A stretch of 36,309 nucleotides of DNA from Verrucomicrobiota bacterium (GTDB lineage Bacteria; Verrucomicrobiota; Verrucomicrobiia; Verrucomicrobiales; Verrucomicrobiaceae), in NCBI GenBank assembly GCA_025360015.1, contig JANYCZ010000019.1:1-36309 (forward strand), given 5' to 3'. Positions 15,149 through 23,458 of the stretch are shown one piece after another. Each line of letters opens with the position of its first letter. The stretch's first letter is position 1. The notes below the pieces were generated by a model. That model was not told the DNA's origin, did not search any database, and saw only the letters and a program-made list of their open reading frames with translations. Made by a program: the position numbers and the translations under genes.

Positions 15149-16036
15149 TCACTTCTTCTTTTTTTCCTGCACCTTATGCTCCTGCTGACCGAGAGCGTAG
15201 AGCATGTCAGGTGCCACGGACTCGAGGATAAATACGTTCGCACCGATGGTACTGCGCGCACCAATCACCGTGTCTCCGCCGACAATCGTGGCATTGGCAT
15301 ACACGGTGACGTGATCTTCCAGCGTCGGATGCCGCTTCTTGCCACGGAGCGCCTGCCCGGCCGCGAGAGACCGCGCCACGAGGCCGACGCCCTGATACAG
15401 CTTCACGTGATTGCCCAGCGTCGCTGTCTCACCAATCACCACGCCAGTGCCGTGGTCGATGAAGAAGTGCGTGCCGATCTCTGCACCCGGATGAATGTCG
15501 ATGCCGGTGCGGCTGTGCGCCCACTCCGTCATCATGCGCGGAATCACCGGCACGTTTTTCAGATACAGCACATGTGCCGTGCGCTGAATCGCAATGGCTT
15601 CGAGCCCCGGATAAGCGAGGATGATTTCTTCAAAGCCACGCGCCGCCGGATCGCCAGCATAGGCGGCCTCGACATCCATCTTCAGCAGCGCACGCACCTC
15701 GGCCAGTCCCATCAAGAAACTGCACACGACGTCGGTGGCTTCTGCATCCCGATTCTCCTGGCTGCCATTCAGGCGCAGGCTGCGGCGCACCTCCACATTC
15801 AGGCGCTCGCGCATGCTGGCGACGAGTTCATTCGTCATCAGCTCCAGTTCCTGGGAAGACACGGCCTCATCCGAAAAGAATCCAGGAAACAGCAGATGCA
15901 GCAGATCCTCGCACAGGGCGGCGATGGCGCGCTTGGACGGCAGATTGCCGCAATCGACGTGGTTGATCCCGCCCACCTCGTGATACGAGGTCATCAGGCT
16001 GGAGACGATTTCAGTTTGGCGGCAATCCATGTGCAC
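15149..16036 (-). CDS. cysE: Serine O-acetyltransferase
   Basis: It makes O-acetylserine from serine and acetyl-CoA, the first committed step of cysteine synthesis, in the cytoplasm. The 295-residue chain has the alpha-helical N-terminal serine acetyltransferase domain, then the left-handed beta-helix with hexapeptide repeats (TGIDIHPGAEIG, then IDHGTGVVIGETA with the catalytic His). LYQGVGLVARS and VYANATIVGGDTVIGARSTIG follow. The long N-terminal domain resembles the EpsC/SatA type rather than the shortest forms. It ends in an unusual EKKKK tail, and the C-terminal peptide does not end in Ile, the residue typically used to bind cysteine synthase, so complex formation may be absent. The SprT-like gene follows after three bases. 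Confidence 0.9.
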   Translation of the reverse strand: MHMDCRQTEIVSSLMTSYHEVGGINHVDCGNLPSKRAIAALCEDLLHLLFPGFFSDEAVSSQELELMTNELVASMRERLNVEVRRSLRLNGSQENRDAEATDVVCSFLMGLAEVRALLKMDVEAAYAGDPAARGFEEIILAYPGLEAIAIQRTAHVLYLKNVPVIPRMMTEWAHSRTGIDIHPGAEIGTHFFIDHGTGVVIGETATLGNHVKLYQGVGLVARSLAAGQALRGKKRHPTLEDHVTVYANATIVGGDTVIGARSTIGANVFILESVAPDMLYALGQQEHKVQEKKKK

Positions 16037-16121
16037 TCAGCGATACCGTGCTGCACTCTGGATTCAAGCGCGGGGGTGAGCTGATTGCTGTGAATAACTC
16101 TGCTGCGGGACGTGAAATCGT

Positions 16122-16778
16122 TCACTCCTTGACGCTGCGGCCGCCCCACGGGTACGGGCGCGCCGCGCCATCTGAGACGTACTGCTTCAACTGCGCCTTG
16201 GTGCGCCGCTGCAGATCAAGCGCGATTCGCCGTGGCTTTCCCTCCACTTCTACCTCCAGGGTCACATGGATCGATTTGCCGTAGTTAAAGATCGGGAAGC
16301 TGCCAGCCTGGGTTTCTGTCTCCTTGTGCGGAGCGGCGGTGGCCACCTCGTTTTGGAAATCGAGTGAGCCACTGGGGACCGCCATGCGTTTAAACTTCAC
16401 CTGATGAGGCACGGAATCGAAATTCCACAGGACGAACGAAAGCTTGCCCGAGGCGAGAGAGTCACCAGGGCCAAGTGCGCCGAGCATCTGCGCCGTGCTG
16501 CGCGCGACGGGGATGACTTTTTTCTCATGATCCACGAGGATGACGAGGCCGAGCCTGTCCTTCAGCAGCCAGTCGCCATTGTCGTAGTGCTGGGAGTACA
16601 CCGTCTTGCTGGTTTCCCCAGTGGTGCCGTCATACTGGCCGACGGTCATCGTTCCAGCATTGCACCCGGCCACCATCAAGACAAGTCCAGCCATGCAGCC
16701 CAGGCGTAATTCATGCCGGGAGATTCCAGGCTGACTGCGGACGATTGGAAGGAACTTTCTGAATCCTGTGCAGATCAT
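16122..16778 (-). CDS. Putative lipoprotein of unknown function
   Basis: From ATG 16778 the 218-residue chain has a long basic N-terminus, then a hydrophobic stretch ending in the lipobox-like VAGC (LGCMAGLVLMVAGCNAG). Starting at the inner ATG (16694) would leave only ten residues before the Cys and no positive charge, so the longer start is preferred. The mature part is charged and beta-prone (GDWLLKDRLGLVILVDHEKK, HVTLEVEVEGKPRRIALDL). I do not recognise a family. It is divergent from the helicase gene, whose likely start is 45 bp away, so promoters would be tightly packed or overlapping. Confidence 0.6.
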   Translation of the reverse strand: MICTGFRKFLPIVRSQPGISRHELRLGCMAGLVLMVAGCNAGTMTVGQYDGTTGETSKTVYSQHYDNGDWLLKDRLGLVILVDHEKKVIPVARSTAQMLGALGPGDSLASGKLSFVLWNFDSVPHQVKFKRMAVPSGSLDFQNEVATAAPHKETETQAGSFPIFNYGKSIHVTLEVEVEGKPRRIALDLQRRTKAQLKQYVSDGAARPYPWGGRSVKE

Positions 16779-16823
16779 GCATTGATTCTAGGTGCAGACA
16801 TTGCCACGTCTAGACTCAAATCC

Positions 16824-19289
16824 ATGCTCCCATCTCTCAACCAGCTCAAACTCCCCGATCCCTGGCAGCACCAGGCGGTGAATTTGCTGCGTTCGGGTTG
16901 TGATGTGGTGGTGAGTGCACCCACGGGTGCGGGGAAGACGTACATCTTTGAACTGCTGCATCAGGGGCGGCATTTGCTGGGGCAGGCGATTTACACGGTG
17001 CCGACGCGGGCGCTGGCGAATGACAAGTATGCGGAGTGGAAGGAGGCGAAGTGGAATGTGGGCATCGCCACGGGGGACATCGCGGAGAATGTGGATGCGC
17101 CTGTCGTGGTGGCCACGCTGGAGACACAGATCGAACGCCTGGTGCGTGGCGAAGGCCCGGCGCTGCTGGTCATCGACGAGTATCAGATGATCTCGGATCA
17201 TTCCCGTGGTGCGAACTATGAGGCAGCCATCGCGCTGGCGCCCGATGAAACGCGCCTGCTGCTGCTGAGCGGCTCCGTGGCGAACCCTGAGGATCTGGCG
17301 ACATGGCTGGTGAGTCTGGGACGCAAAGCGGAAGTGGTGATGACGCGTGAGCGCCCCGTGCCGCTGGAAGAAGTGCCAATGGAGACGCTGCCCCAGCGAC
17401 AACGGCAGTTTGAGAACTACTGGCCGCGCTTTGCCGCTGCGGTGATGATCGCGGATCTCGCGCCGCTGCTGATCTTTGCGCCGCGGCGCAAGGAGGCGGA
17501 GTCGATTGCGCGCAGGCTGGCCGCTGATCTGCCGATGGGTGATCCGCTGGATCTCACGGCGGAACAGCGTGCGGTGTGTGGGAAAGATTTGGCGACGCTG
17601 CTGGAGAAGCGCGTGGCCTTTCATCACAGCGGGCTTTCGTATGGCGCGCGCGCAGGTGTGATCGAGCCGCTGGCGAAAGCGGGGCAGCTCCGCGTGATCG
17701 CGGCGACGATGGGGCTGGCGGCGGGCATCAATTTTTCTGTGCGCAGCGTGCACGTGGCTGGCACCACATTTCATAATGGTAGGAGCGAGCACAAGCTGGC
17801 ACCCGATGAACTGCTACAGATGTATGGCCGCGCTGGCAGGCGTGGGCTGGATGACAAAGGCCACGTCATCACCAGCCGTGACAGCCCTTCCATTTTTGAT
17901 GCGCGGCCCGCGCGACTGCACCGCAGCTCACTGCTCGCATGGCCGATCTTTTTGCGCGTGATGAAACACGCGGCGCTGCGGCAGGAGAATCCTTTTGAGG
18001 CGGCCACCCGCTTTGCGGGAAGGTTGTTTGCCAAAGTGCCGCCGTTGCTAGGCCTGGAAGAACTGGCACCTGATGCGGTGGAGCCTCAGATGGAGAATGC
18101 GAAGGCGCTGTTCGGACTCGAAGCCACGGAAAAGCAGGTCTTGAATTCGCAGGGCGAATGGGAGCGCAAGCACCGCCATGCGCTGCAGCGCGTGCCTTTG
18201 AGCCGTGTGCATGAGGTGCTGAAGGTGCCGGCCTTCGCCGCGAAGTTTGCCCATGGCATCGGTCGCGTGGGAAAGATCCGCCGCGAAAAGGAAGTGACCT
18301 ACGGCGTCGAGATCAGTCTCGGCACGCCGGTGGGAGATGACGTGAAGCCGACGAAGTCGATCCGACGCCTGTTGAGAATTTCGCGCACTTTGGAAACGGT
18401 GCCGCTGGAGGAGATCACCGTGCTGCATGCCGGGGAACTCGCGCACGTCATCCTCGCGAATGGGGAAGACGTGATCAAAGACGTGGCCCCTGAATTCATT
18501 GGCACGGTGACGAAGGAAAATCTGGTCTTTGCCTGCTTCGATCTCGCGCCTGTCGAGGTGATGGCGTACGGGGACAGTCACGGCAGGTTGCTCTTCTCGG
18601 CACAAGAACGCAGCATTGTGGTAAAGAATGAAACGGGGGTGCACATGGCCGAAACCGCCACGACCGACCGCGAACCGCGCGGCGGGTCACCGATCCATGC
18701 ATGGCGCACTCTGGGCCTGATCGATGCCGAGGGCGTGCCGACGCGGCGGGGTGAAATCTTCAGCTTCTTCCAGCACGGTGAGGGGCTGGCGATTGTGGCG
18801 GCGCTGGAGGATGAGAGCTATCCTGCGGACGATCTGGTGCATCACCTGGCGAACCTGCGCAGCGGCTCCAAGTTTGATCTGCCGCTGGATTGTGCTTCTG
18901 AGCGCCTCGCGGCGGTGTGTCGCGGCACCTACGGTTTTGTGAATCATCACGGCTATCTCGATAACGGTCTGCCGGATGACTACGGCGAAGGCGCAGCGGA
19001 GTTGCTGGATGCGCTGCTGCATCCGGAGCAGCCCGGTGCGCAGGATTTGAAAGCGGGAATTGCCGAAGGGGACATCTCACGCGCGTATGTGGAATGGCTC
19101 AGCCTGCTGCGCCACATCACCCACGCGCCGGATCATCCTTGGCGACGCTGGAAGGAGCTGAAGGAGTCTGCGAAACAGACGCTGAAGCACCACACGAAGA
19201 CCCTGCGCCACTTCTTCCATCTCGATCTGCCGCCGCTGACGAACAAGCAGAGACACGGGAAGACGCGGCATTATTTGATGGTGAAATAG
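16824..19289 (+). CDS. Ski2-like superfamily 2 helicase
   Basis: An ATP-dependent nucleic-acid helicase of about 821 residues. ATG 16824 (MLPSLNQLKLPDPWQHQAV) gives a natural Q-motif-like beginning; an upstream ATG at 16713 adds 37 residues that do not look conserved and would overlap the lipoprotein gene. Motifs in order: APTGAGKT (Walker A), TVPTRALANDKYAEW, LVIDEYQMI (motif II, DEYQ rather than DEAD or DEVH), LLLLSGSVANPEDLATWL, LIFAPRRKEAESIARRL, VAFHHSGLSYGARAGVIEPL, AATMGLAAGINFSVRSVHVAG and LLQMYGRAGRRGLDD. The last two are typical of the Ski2/Mtr4/Brr2 class. The C-terminal half (from about 420) shows no clear known domain. Its substrate, RNA or DNA, cannot be told from sequence. PanE follows three bases later, suggesting one transcript. 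Confidence 0.85.
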   Translation: MLPSLNQLKLPDPWQHQAVNLLRSGCDVVVSAPTGAGKTYIFELLHQGRHLLGQAIYTVPTRALANDKYAEWKEAKWNVGIATGDIAENVDAPVVVATLETQIERLVRGEGPALLVIDEYQMISDHSRGANYEAAIALAPDETRLLLLSGSVANPEDLATWLVSLGRKAEVVMTRERPVPLEEVPMETLPQRQRQFENYWPRFAAAVMIADLAPLLIFAPRRKEAESIARRLAADLPMGDPLDLTAEQRAVCGKDLATLLEKRVAFHHSGLSYGARAGVIEPLAKAGQLRVIAATMGLAAGINFSVRSVHVAGTTFHNGRSEHKLAPDELLQMYGRAGRRGLDDKGHVITSRDSPSIFDARPARLHRSSLLAWPIFLRVMKHAALRQENPFEAATRFAGRLFAKVPPLLGLEELAPDAVEPQMENAKALFGLEATEKQVLNSQGEWERKHRHALQRVPLSRVHEVLKVPAFAAKFAHGIGRVGKIRREKEVTYGVEISLGTPVGDDVKPTKSIRRLLRISRTLETVPLEEITVLHAGELAHVILANGEDVIKDVAPEFIGTVTKENLVFACFDLAPVEVMAYGDSHGRLLFSAQERSIVVKNETGVHMAETATTDREPRGGSPIHAWRTLGLIDAEGVPTRRGEIFSFFQHGEGLAIVAALEDESYPADDLVHHLANLRSGSKFDLPLDCASERLAAVCRGTYGFVNHHGYLDNGLPDDYGEGAAELLDALLHPEQPGAQDLKAGIAEGDISRAYVEWLSLLRHITHAPDHPWRRWKELKESAKQTLKHHTKTLRHFFHLDLPPLTNKQRHGKTRHYLMVK

Positions 19290-19292
19290 ATC

Positions 19293-20222
19293 ATGAAGTT
19301 TCCAGCACATCCACGCATCGCCATCGTCGGCTCCGGAGCTGTCGGCTGCTACTATGGCGGGCGGTTGGCGCAGCATGGGAATGAGGTACATTTTTTAATG
19401 CGTTCGGACTATGAGCAAGTGAAGGAGCGTGGGCTCGAAATCCGCAGCCATTTGGGCGACTTCACGCTGTCGCAGGTGAACTGCCATCGAAGCACGGCGG
19501 AAATCGGACCCTGTGATCTGGTGATCATTGCGATGAAGGCTACGGCGAATGAGGTGCTGCTGGAACTGCTGCCGCCGTTGTTGAAAGAGAAGACGATGAT
19601 CCTGACGCTGCAGAATGGCCTGGGCTGCGATGATTTCCTAGCGCGGCATTTTGGATCGGAGCGTGTGCTGGGGGGCTTGTGTTTCGTGTGCATCAACCGC
19701 ATTGCGCCCGGGGTGATTCATCACATCGCGCAGGGGCAGATTGCTCTTGGTGAACATAGCGGTGCACCACAGGCGCGCACGGAGGCACTGGCGACGGAGC
19801 TTCGGCGCTGCGGCATCGACTGCAAAGTGGAGGCGAGTTTGATCGCGGCGCGGTGGAAGAAGCTGGTGTGGAATATTCCGTTCAATGGCCTTTCGATTGC
19901 AGCGGGTGGCAAAGACACGGCGGAGATTTTGGCGGATGCGGTTTTGGATAAACGCGTGCGTGATCTGATGCGTGAGATCATTGAGACTGCGGGGCGGTTG
20001 GGTCATGCGATTCCGTTGTCGCTCATTGATGACATGATCGAGCGCACGCGCACGATGGCGGGTTATAAGCCGAGCAGTCTCATTGACTTTCTTGCGGGCA
20101 GCGAGGTGGAGCTGGAAGCGATCTGGGGGGAACCAGTGCGGCGTGCGAAAGAGGCGGGGATTGAAATGCCGCTGGTGGAGAGCTTGTATCAGGAGTTGAA
20201 GGAGAGGATTGCGGGCAGATAG
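19293..20222 (+). CDS. panE: Ketopantoate reductase family protein (PanE/ApbA)
   Basis: NADPH-dependent 2-dehydropantoate 2-reductase, the pantothenate/CoA pathway step giving pantoate. The 309-residue length is typical. The N-terminal dinucleotide site is IAIVGSGAVGCYYGGRLA. ILTLQNGLG sits where the family has its QNG motif. The catalytic Lys is in RWKKLVWNIPFNGLS, and the substrate-binding Ser/Glu region is SSLIDFLAGSEVELEAIWGE. All key positions look intact. Several PanE paralogues with other or unknown substrates exist in bacteria, so the symbol is given on family similarity. It starts three bases after the helicase stop. Confidence 0.8.
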   Translation: MKFPAHPRIAIVGSGAVGCYYGGRLAQHGNEVHFLMRSDYEQVKERGLEIRSHLGDFTLSQVNCHRSTAEIGPCDLVIIAMKATANEVLLELLPPLLKEKTMILTLQNGLGCDDFLARHFGSERVLGGLCFVCINRIAPGVIHHIAQGQIALGEHSGAPQARTEALATELRRCGIDCKVEASLIAARWKKLVWNIPFNGLSIAAGGKDTAEILADAVLDKRVRDLMREIIETAGRLGHAIPLSLIDDMIERTRTMAGYKPSSLIDFLAGSEVELEAIWGEPVRRAKEAGIEMPLVESLYQELKERIAGR

Positions 20223-20249
20223 TGGGTGGGTGCAGTTTTGTGCGGGTGG

Positions 20250-20299
20250 GAGCGTCAGGAGACGTTCGGCGACCGCACAGGGGACTGTGCGGACCACTT
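20250..20299 (+). repeat. Two adjacent palindromes (AGGA and GGGA loops), dispersed repeat copy
   Basis: GAGCGTC-AGGA-GACGTTC (20250-20267, one G:T pair) is followed by CCGCACAG-GGGA-CTGTGCGG (20273-20292) and ACCACTT. The second part matches 30827-30852, where the outer bases and the ACCACTT flank are the same but the inner stem bases differ on both arms. It sits in the 88-bp gap between the panE-type gene and the phosphorylase gene, 12 bp before the latter's start. Confidence 0.7.
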
Positions 20300-20310
20300 T
20301 GCTCACGCCC

Positions 20311-21069
20311 ATGTCGCTCACTGCTCTACAAAACGCCCGCCCTGAAACTGCGATTGTCTTGGGGTCGGGGCTTGGGGCTGTGGCGGAGGCATTTGGAATC
20401 GAGAGCGAAGTCGCTTATGCTGACGTGCCAGGGTTGAGCGCTTCGACGGTGCCGGGGCATGCGGGGCGGTTTGTGCTGGCGCAGCATCACGGCAAGCCGA
20501 TCCTGCTCGCGCAAGGGCGGCGACATTTGTATGAGGGTCTCACGGCGCATGAGGTCACTGCGAGCATCCGCTTCATGCATGAGATCGGGGTGAAGCGCGT
20601 GGTTCTCACGAATGCGGCGGGGGCGATCCATGAGAGCTTTCATGTGGGTGGTTTGATGCTGATCACGGATCACATCAATCTTCAGGGCACTACGCCGCTG
20701 CTCGGTGGTCCGAACTTCCATGACATGAGCGAGGTCTATTCGCGGGCGTGGTGTGAAAAGTTTCACGCTGCGAGTTTGGAGATCGGTTTGAAGCTGCACG
20801 CGGGCGTGTATGCCGCGATGCTGGGCCCGCAGTATGAGACTCCAGCGGAGATCCGCATGCTGCGCACGCTGGGTGCGGATGCGGTGGGCATGTCCACGGT
20901 GCCCGAAGCGATTCAGGCGCGTGCGCTAGGGATGGAAGTCGCGGGGATTTCGATGCTCACCAACTGGGCTGCGGGCCTGCGGGCGCAGACGCTGCACCAC
21001 GCGGAGGTGGTGGAAGTGGGGAAGACGGCGGGGATGTATCTGGCACGGCTGCTGAAGGCAGCGGTGTGA
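20311..21069 (+). CDS. Purine nucleoside phosphorylase (trimeric, PNP/MTAP class)
   Basis: It cleaves purine ribonucleosides with phosphate to free base and ribose-1-phosphate (purine salvage, cytoplasm). The 252-residue chain begins at ATG 20311 (MSLTALQNARPETAIVLGSG); upstream codons in the same frame overlap the panE-type gene and a palindrome and were rejected. Motifs: VLGSGLGAVAEA (phosphate site), PGHAGRF, GRRHLYEG, LTNAAGAIHESFHVGGLML, LGPQYETPAEIRMLR and VGMSTVPEAIQARALGM. TNWAAG carries the Asn found in 6-oxopurine-specific enzymes. It is somewhat shorter at the N-terminus than typical family members. Guanosine/inosine preference is inferred from the Asn. Confidence 0.88.
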   Translation: MSLTALQNARPETAIVLGSGLGAVAEAFGIESEVAYADVPGLSASTVPGHAGRFVLAQHHGKPILLAQGRRHLYEGLTAHEVTASIRFMHEIGVKRVVLTNAAGAIHESFHVGGLMLITDHINLQGTTPLLGGPNFHDMSEVYSRAWCEKFHAASLEIGLKLHAGVYAAMLGPQYETPAEIRMLRTLGADAVGMSTVPEAIQARALGMEVAGISMLTNWAAGLRAQTLHHAEVVEVGKTAGMYLARLLKAAV

Positions 21070-21081
21070 GAGCGATGCAAA

Positions 21082-21771
21082 TCAAAGGCCACTTTTTGTG
21101 ATGGTCGGCACCGTTAAATTGGACCCCGAAGATGCGGTCATTTTTGCATAAACGTACGAAGCAATTAGTGATGCTAATATCCCAAGAACAAACCCAATAA
21201 AGTTCTGCCGACACCAGATTAGCCAACCACGTTGTCGCGCCCAGTTAACACCCTTGTGAAGAAAGAATTTTTCCTCAAGCTTGATGCAATCCAGAAACAC
21301 CGCCTCCCACATCTCAAAAGCAGGCACTTTATTATCATTATCTGGCATTCCCTCTGTTTGGCGAGCTTCCACTGCTCCACGCTGAATCTTAGCAAATAAA
21401 GCATTCAACTCTTTGATAAAATCACCATTATCAACAGCTGACAGATCTGTCTGAAACAAACGATTGCGCTGATCTACTGCTTTCACGAGCCTGATCTTAA
21501 AAACATCAAGACAAGCTCTTTTAAAATGACTGTAGGCTTTTGCTACAACCATTTCTTCTGTCTCCTGATACGTCCAGTGTCTGGCCAAATGATCGAGTGC
21601 AGCGTTCAACTCGAAAAGCACTTCTTGGGGAAGTTCATTTTCCGTCTGCACTTCCGCATAAAGCGGCTTCACATAGCCATGATAAAACACAAACAGATCA
21701 GCCAAGGTTTTTGGTCGACCGCCATGCCACCCATCAAAGACAGGCTCTGAAAATTCACTCCCGCTCAACAT
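21082..21771 (-). CDS. Unrecognised helical protein with a C-terminal membrane segment
   Basis: From ATG 21771 the product is 229 residues; a GTG at 21795 is an alternative that overlaps the upstream gene by 19 bp. Most of the chain is charged and alpha-helical (LPQEVLFELNAALDHLARHW, MVVAKAYSHFKRACLDVFK). One membrane helix lies near the end (FIGFVLGILASLIASYVYAK), followed by a short polar tail. This suggests a tail-anchored protein with a cytoplasmic domain. Base composition is clearly AT-richer than the flanking genes, as is its upstream partner (start five bases after that gene's stop). I know no family for it. An accessory, possibly defence or stress-related pair is conceivable, but nothing in the sequence proves it. 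Confidence 0.65.
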   Translation of the reverse strand: MLSGSEFSEPVFDGWHGGRPKTLADLFVFYHGYVKPLYAEVQTENELPQEVLFELNAALDHLARHWTYQETEEMVVAKAYSHFKRACLDVFKIRLVKAVDQRNRLFQTDLSAVDNGDFIKELNALFAKIQRGAVEARQTEGMPDNDNKVPAFEMWEAVFLDCIKLEEKFFLHKGVNWARQRGWLIWCRQNFIGFVLGILASLIASYVYAKMTASSGSNLTVPTITKSGL

Positions 21772-21776
21772 GGAGG

Positions 21777-22127
21777 CTATTTTAAATTGAACCACTTACG
21801 AAGACCCGAAGACCATCCATGCCTTGTAGCTAATGCTTGATCCACGGAACGATTGACTTCGTTACCGCTTTTTGTTCGATCATGCAGCACGTTGCCACGA
21901 CCAATATAAGGGAAATAAGATGGAAACTTTGTTCTCTCACCACTAGCTGTTTCAACTCGGTGCCTACGAGAAACAATATCACTACCGCACAGTGACGAAT
22001 ACGGTTCGCCTGTGCGCCTTTCCAGCGTTTGGATCAATTCAGAAATAGGCATGTCGGGAATAGGCTTAGTAGGGCTTGGCTCACTTGAAGTCAAATGTGG
22101 GCACACTTCATGTACTATCCATTTCAC
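21777..22127 (-). CDS. Unrecognised small protein, first gene of an AT-rich pair
   Basis: The product is 116 residues from a GTG at 22127; an ATG at 22052 (MPISELIQTLERRTGEPYSS) would give 91 residues. The chain is polar with no signal peptide or membrane segment. Conserved-looking stretches are FPSYFPYIGRGNVLHDRTKS and GNEVNRSVDQALATRHGW. No catalytic motif is evident. It shares low GC content and transcription direction with the downstream membrane-anchored gene and probably forms an operon with it. The two sit alone between a purine gene and bioB. Function unknown. Confidence 0.55.
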   Translation of the reverse strand: MKWIVHEVCPHLTSSEPSPTKPIPDMPISELIQTLERRTGEPYSSLCGSDIVSRRHRVETASGERTKFPSYFPYIGRGNVLHDRTKSGNEVNRSVDQALATRHGWSSGLRKWFNLK

Positions 22128-22229
22128 TATGTTATGCGCAAATTAATTAGCAAATCCTAATTATTTAGGGTGGCGGCACACTTGATTACATCTCCAATGG
22201 CGAGCTTCCATTCCTTCATAAATTCACCA

Positions 22230-23267
22230 CTAGCAGCACGCGCTGGCCTTCTCCATTTCACAGGCGTGCTCCTCGGTGCAGCAGGGCATGAGGGGGCGGT
22301 CTTCGTTGGCTTCGGGGGCTTCCATTTCGGGATTGGGGGCCTGGGGGGCGAGGCCGAGGTCGCGGAGGAGTTTCATGTCCTCGTTGGCGCGCGGGTTGGC
22401 GGCGGTGAGGAGTTTATCGCCGTAGAAGATGGAGTTGGCTCCGGCAAAGTAGGCGAGGGCCTGGGCTTCGCGGCTCAGATTCGTGCGGCCGGCGCTGAGG
22501 CGCACCTTGGCCCCTGGAACGGCGATGCGGGTGACGGCGATCATGCGGACGAAGGCGAAGGAATCGACGACTTCGTTGTCTCCCATGGGGGTGCCTTTGA
22601 TGGGCATGAGGGCGTTGATCGGGATGCTCTCGGGCTGGGGATTGAAGTTGGAGATGACTTCCAGCATTTTGAGGCGGTCGTCGATGGTCTCGCCGATGCC
22701 GAGGATGCCGCCGCAGCACACGGACATGCCGGCATCCTGCGCGTGGCGGATGGTGCGCAGGCGGTCGTCAAAGGTGTGGGAGGTGACGACGTTCGGGTAA
22801 TGCTCAGGGGAAGTGTCCACGTTGTGGTTGTAGGCGGTGACACCGGCTTCCTTGAGATCGGTGGCCTCGTCCGCGCCGAGTTCGCCGAGGGTGACGCAGA
22901 CTTCCATGCCGAGCTTGGAAACGTCGCGCACGATGTCGAGCACCTGGTCGAATTTCTGGGTGCCTTTGCGCACGCCTTTCCAGGCGGCGCCCATGCAGAA
23001 GCGGGTGGAGCCGCTGGCACGGGCGGCGAGGGCGCGCTCCATGACCTGCTCCTTGGGCATGAGATTTTCCTTCTGCAGGCCGGTGCTGTAGCGGGCGCTC
23101 TGGGCGCAGTAGCCGCAGTCTTCGCTGCAACCGCCGGTCTTGATGCTGAGGAGGGTGCAGAGCTGCACTTCGTTGCTGGTCCAATGCTCGTCATGCACGG
23201 CACGGGCCTGCTTGAGGAGGTCAAAAAAGGGCTGGTGGTAGATGCGGTGAAGGTCGGCGAAAGTCAT
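22230..23267 (-). CDS. bioB: Biotin synthase with Cys-rich C-terminal tail
   Basis: A radical SAM enzyme that inserts sulfur into dethiobiotin, the last step of biotin synthesis. It has 345 residues from ATG 23267 (MTFADLHRIYHQPF); the upstream 25 codons look non-coding. The SAM [4Fe-4S] motif is in GGCSEDCGYCAQSARY. Other family marks are RFCMGAAWKGVRKG, YNHNVDTSPEHYPNVV, CCGGILGIGET and RLSAGRTNLS, covering the further Cys and Arg ligands of the second cluster. After the usual end of the family there is an extension (EAPEANEDRPLMPCC and on) with five Cys near the C-terminus, ending in ACC. No other bio gene is nearby. Confidence 0.93.
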   Translation of the reverse strand: MTFADLHRIYHQPFFDLLKQARAVHDEHWTSNEVQLCTLLSIKTGGCSEDCGYCAQSARYSTGLQKENLMPKEQVMERALAARASGSTRFCMGAAWKGVRKGTQKFDQVLDIVRDVSKLGMEVCVTLGELGADEATDLKEAGVTAYNHNVDTSPEHYPNVVTSHTFDDRLRTIRHAQDAGMSVCCGGILGIGETIDDRLKMLEVISNFNPQPESIPINALMPIKGTPMGDNEVVDSFAFVRMIAVTRIAVPGAKVRLSAGRTNLSREAQALAYFAGANSIFYGDKLLTAANPRANEDMKLLRDLGLAPQAPNPEMEAPEANEDRPLMPCCTEEHACEMEKASACC

Positions 23268-23374
23268 GAGCGCGGATAGTTGGCCCAAAAAGCGGGTTTT
23301 GGCAATCCTGCTCGTCCTACCACTCCCGAAAACACAGGCCATGGAACGTTCGAAGGGAGGACGAGGAGGAGTAT

Positions 23375-23404
23375 GAGGAAGAGGAAGAGGAAGAGGAAGA
23401 GGAA
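23375..23404 (+). repeat. Simple tandem repeat, five GAGGAA units
   Basis: GAGGAA is repeated five times without interruption, 54 bp before the start of the oxidoreductase gene at 23459. It lies in the gap between bioB and that gene (23268-23458). Copy-number slippage here could alter spacing upstream of the gene, but this is only a possibility. Confidence 0.75.
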
Positions 23405-23458
23405 GATGCGGGTGCGCCGTAAGACAGACCCCTTCGAGGCCGATTTGCTCTCACCCAC

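Noticed and set aside
15098..16084. Plus-strand open frame of 328 codons
   Set aside because: It is antisense to cysE and the SprT-like gene, both with clear catalytic motifs.
22170..23279. Plus-strand open frame of 369 codons
   Set aside because: It is exactly antisense to bioB and Gly/Ala/His-rich without motifs.
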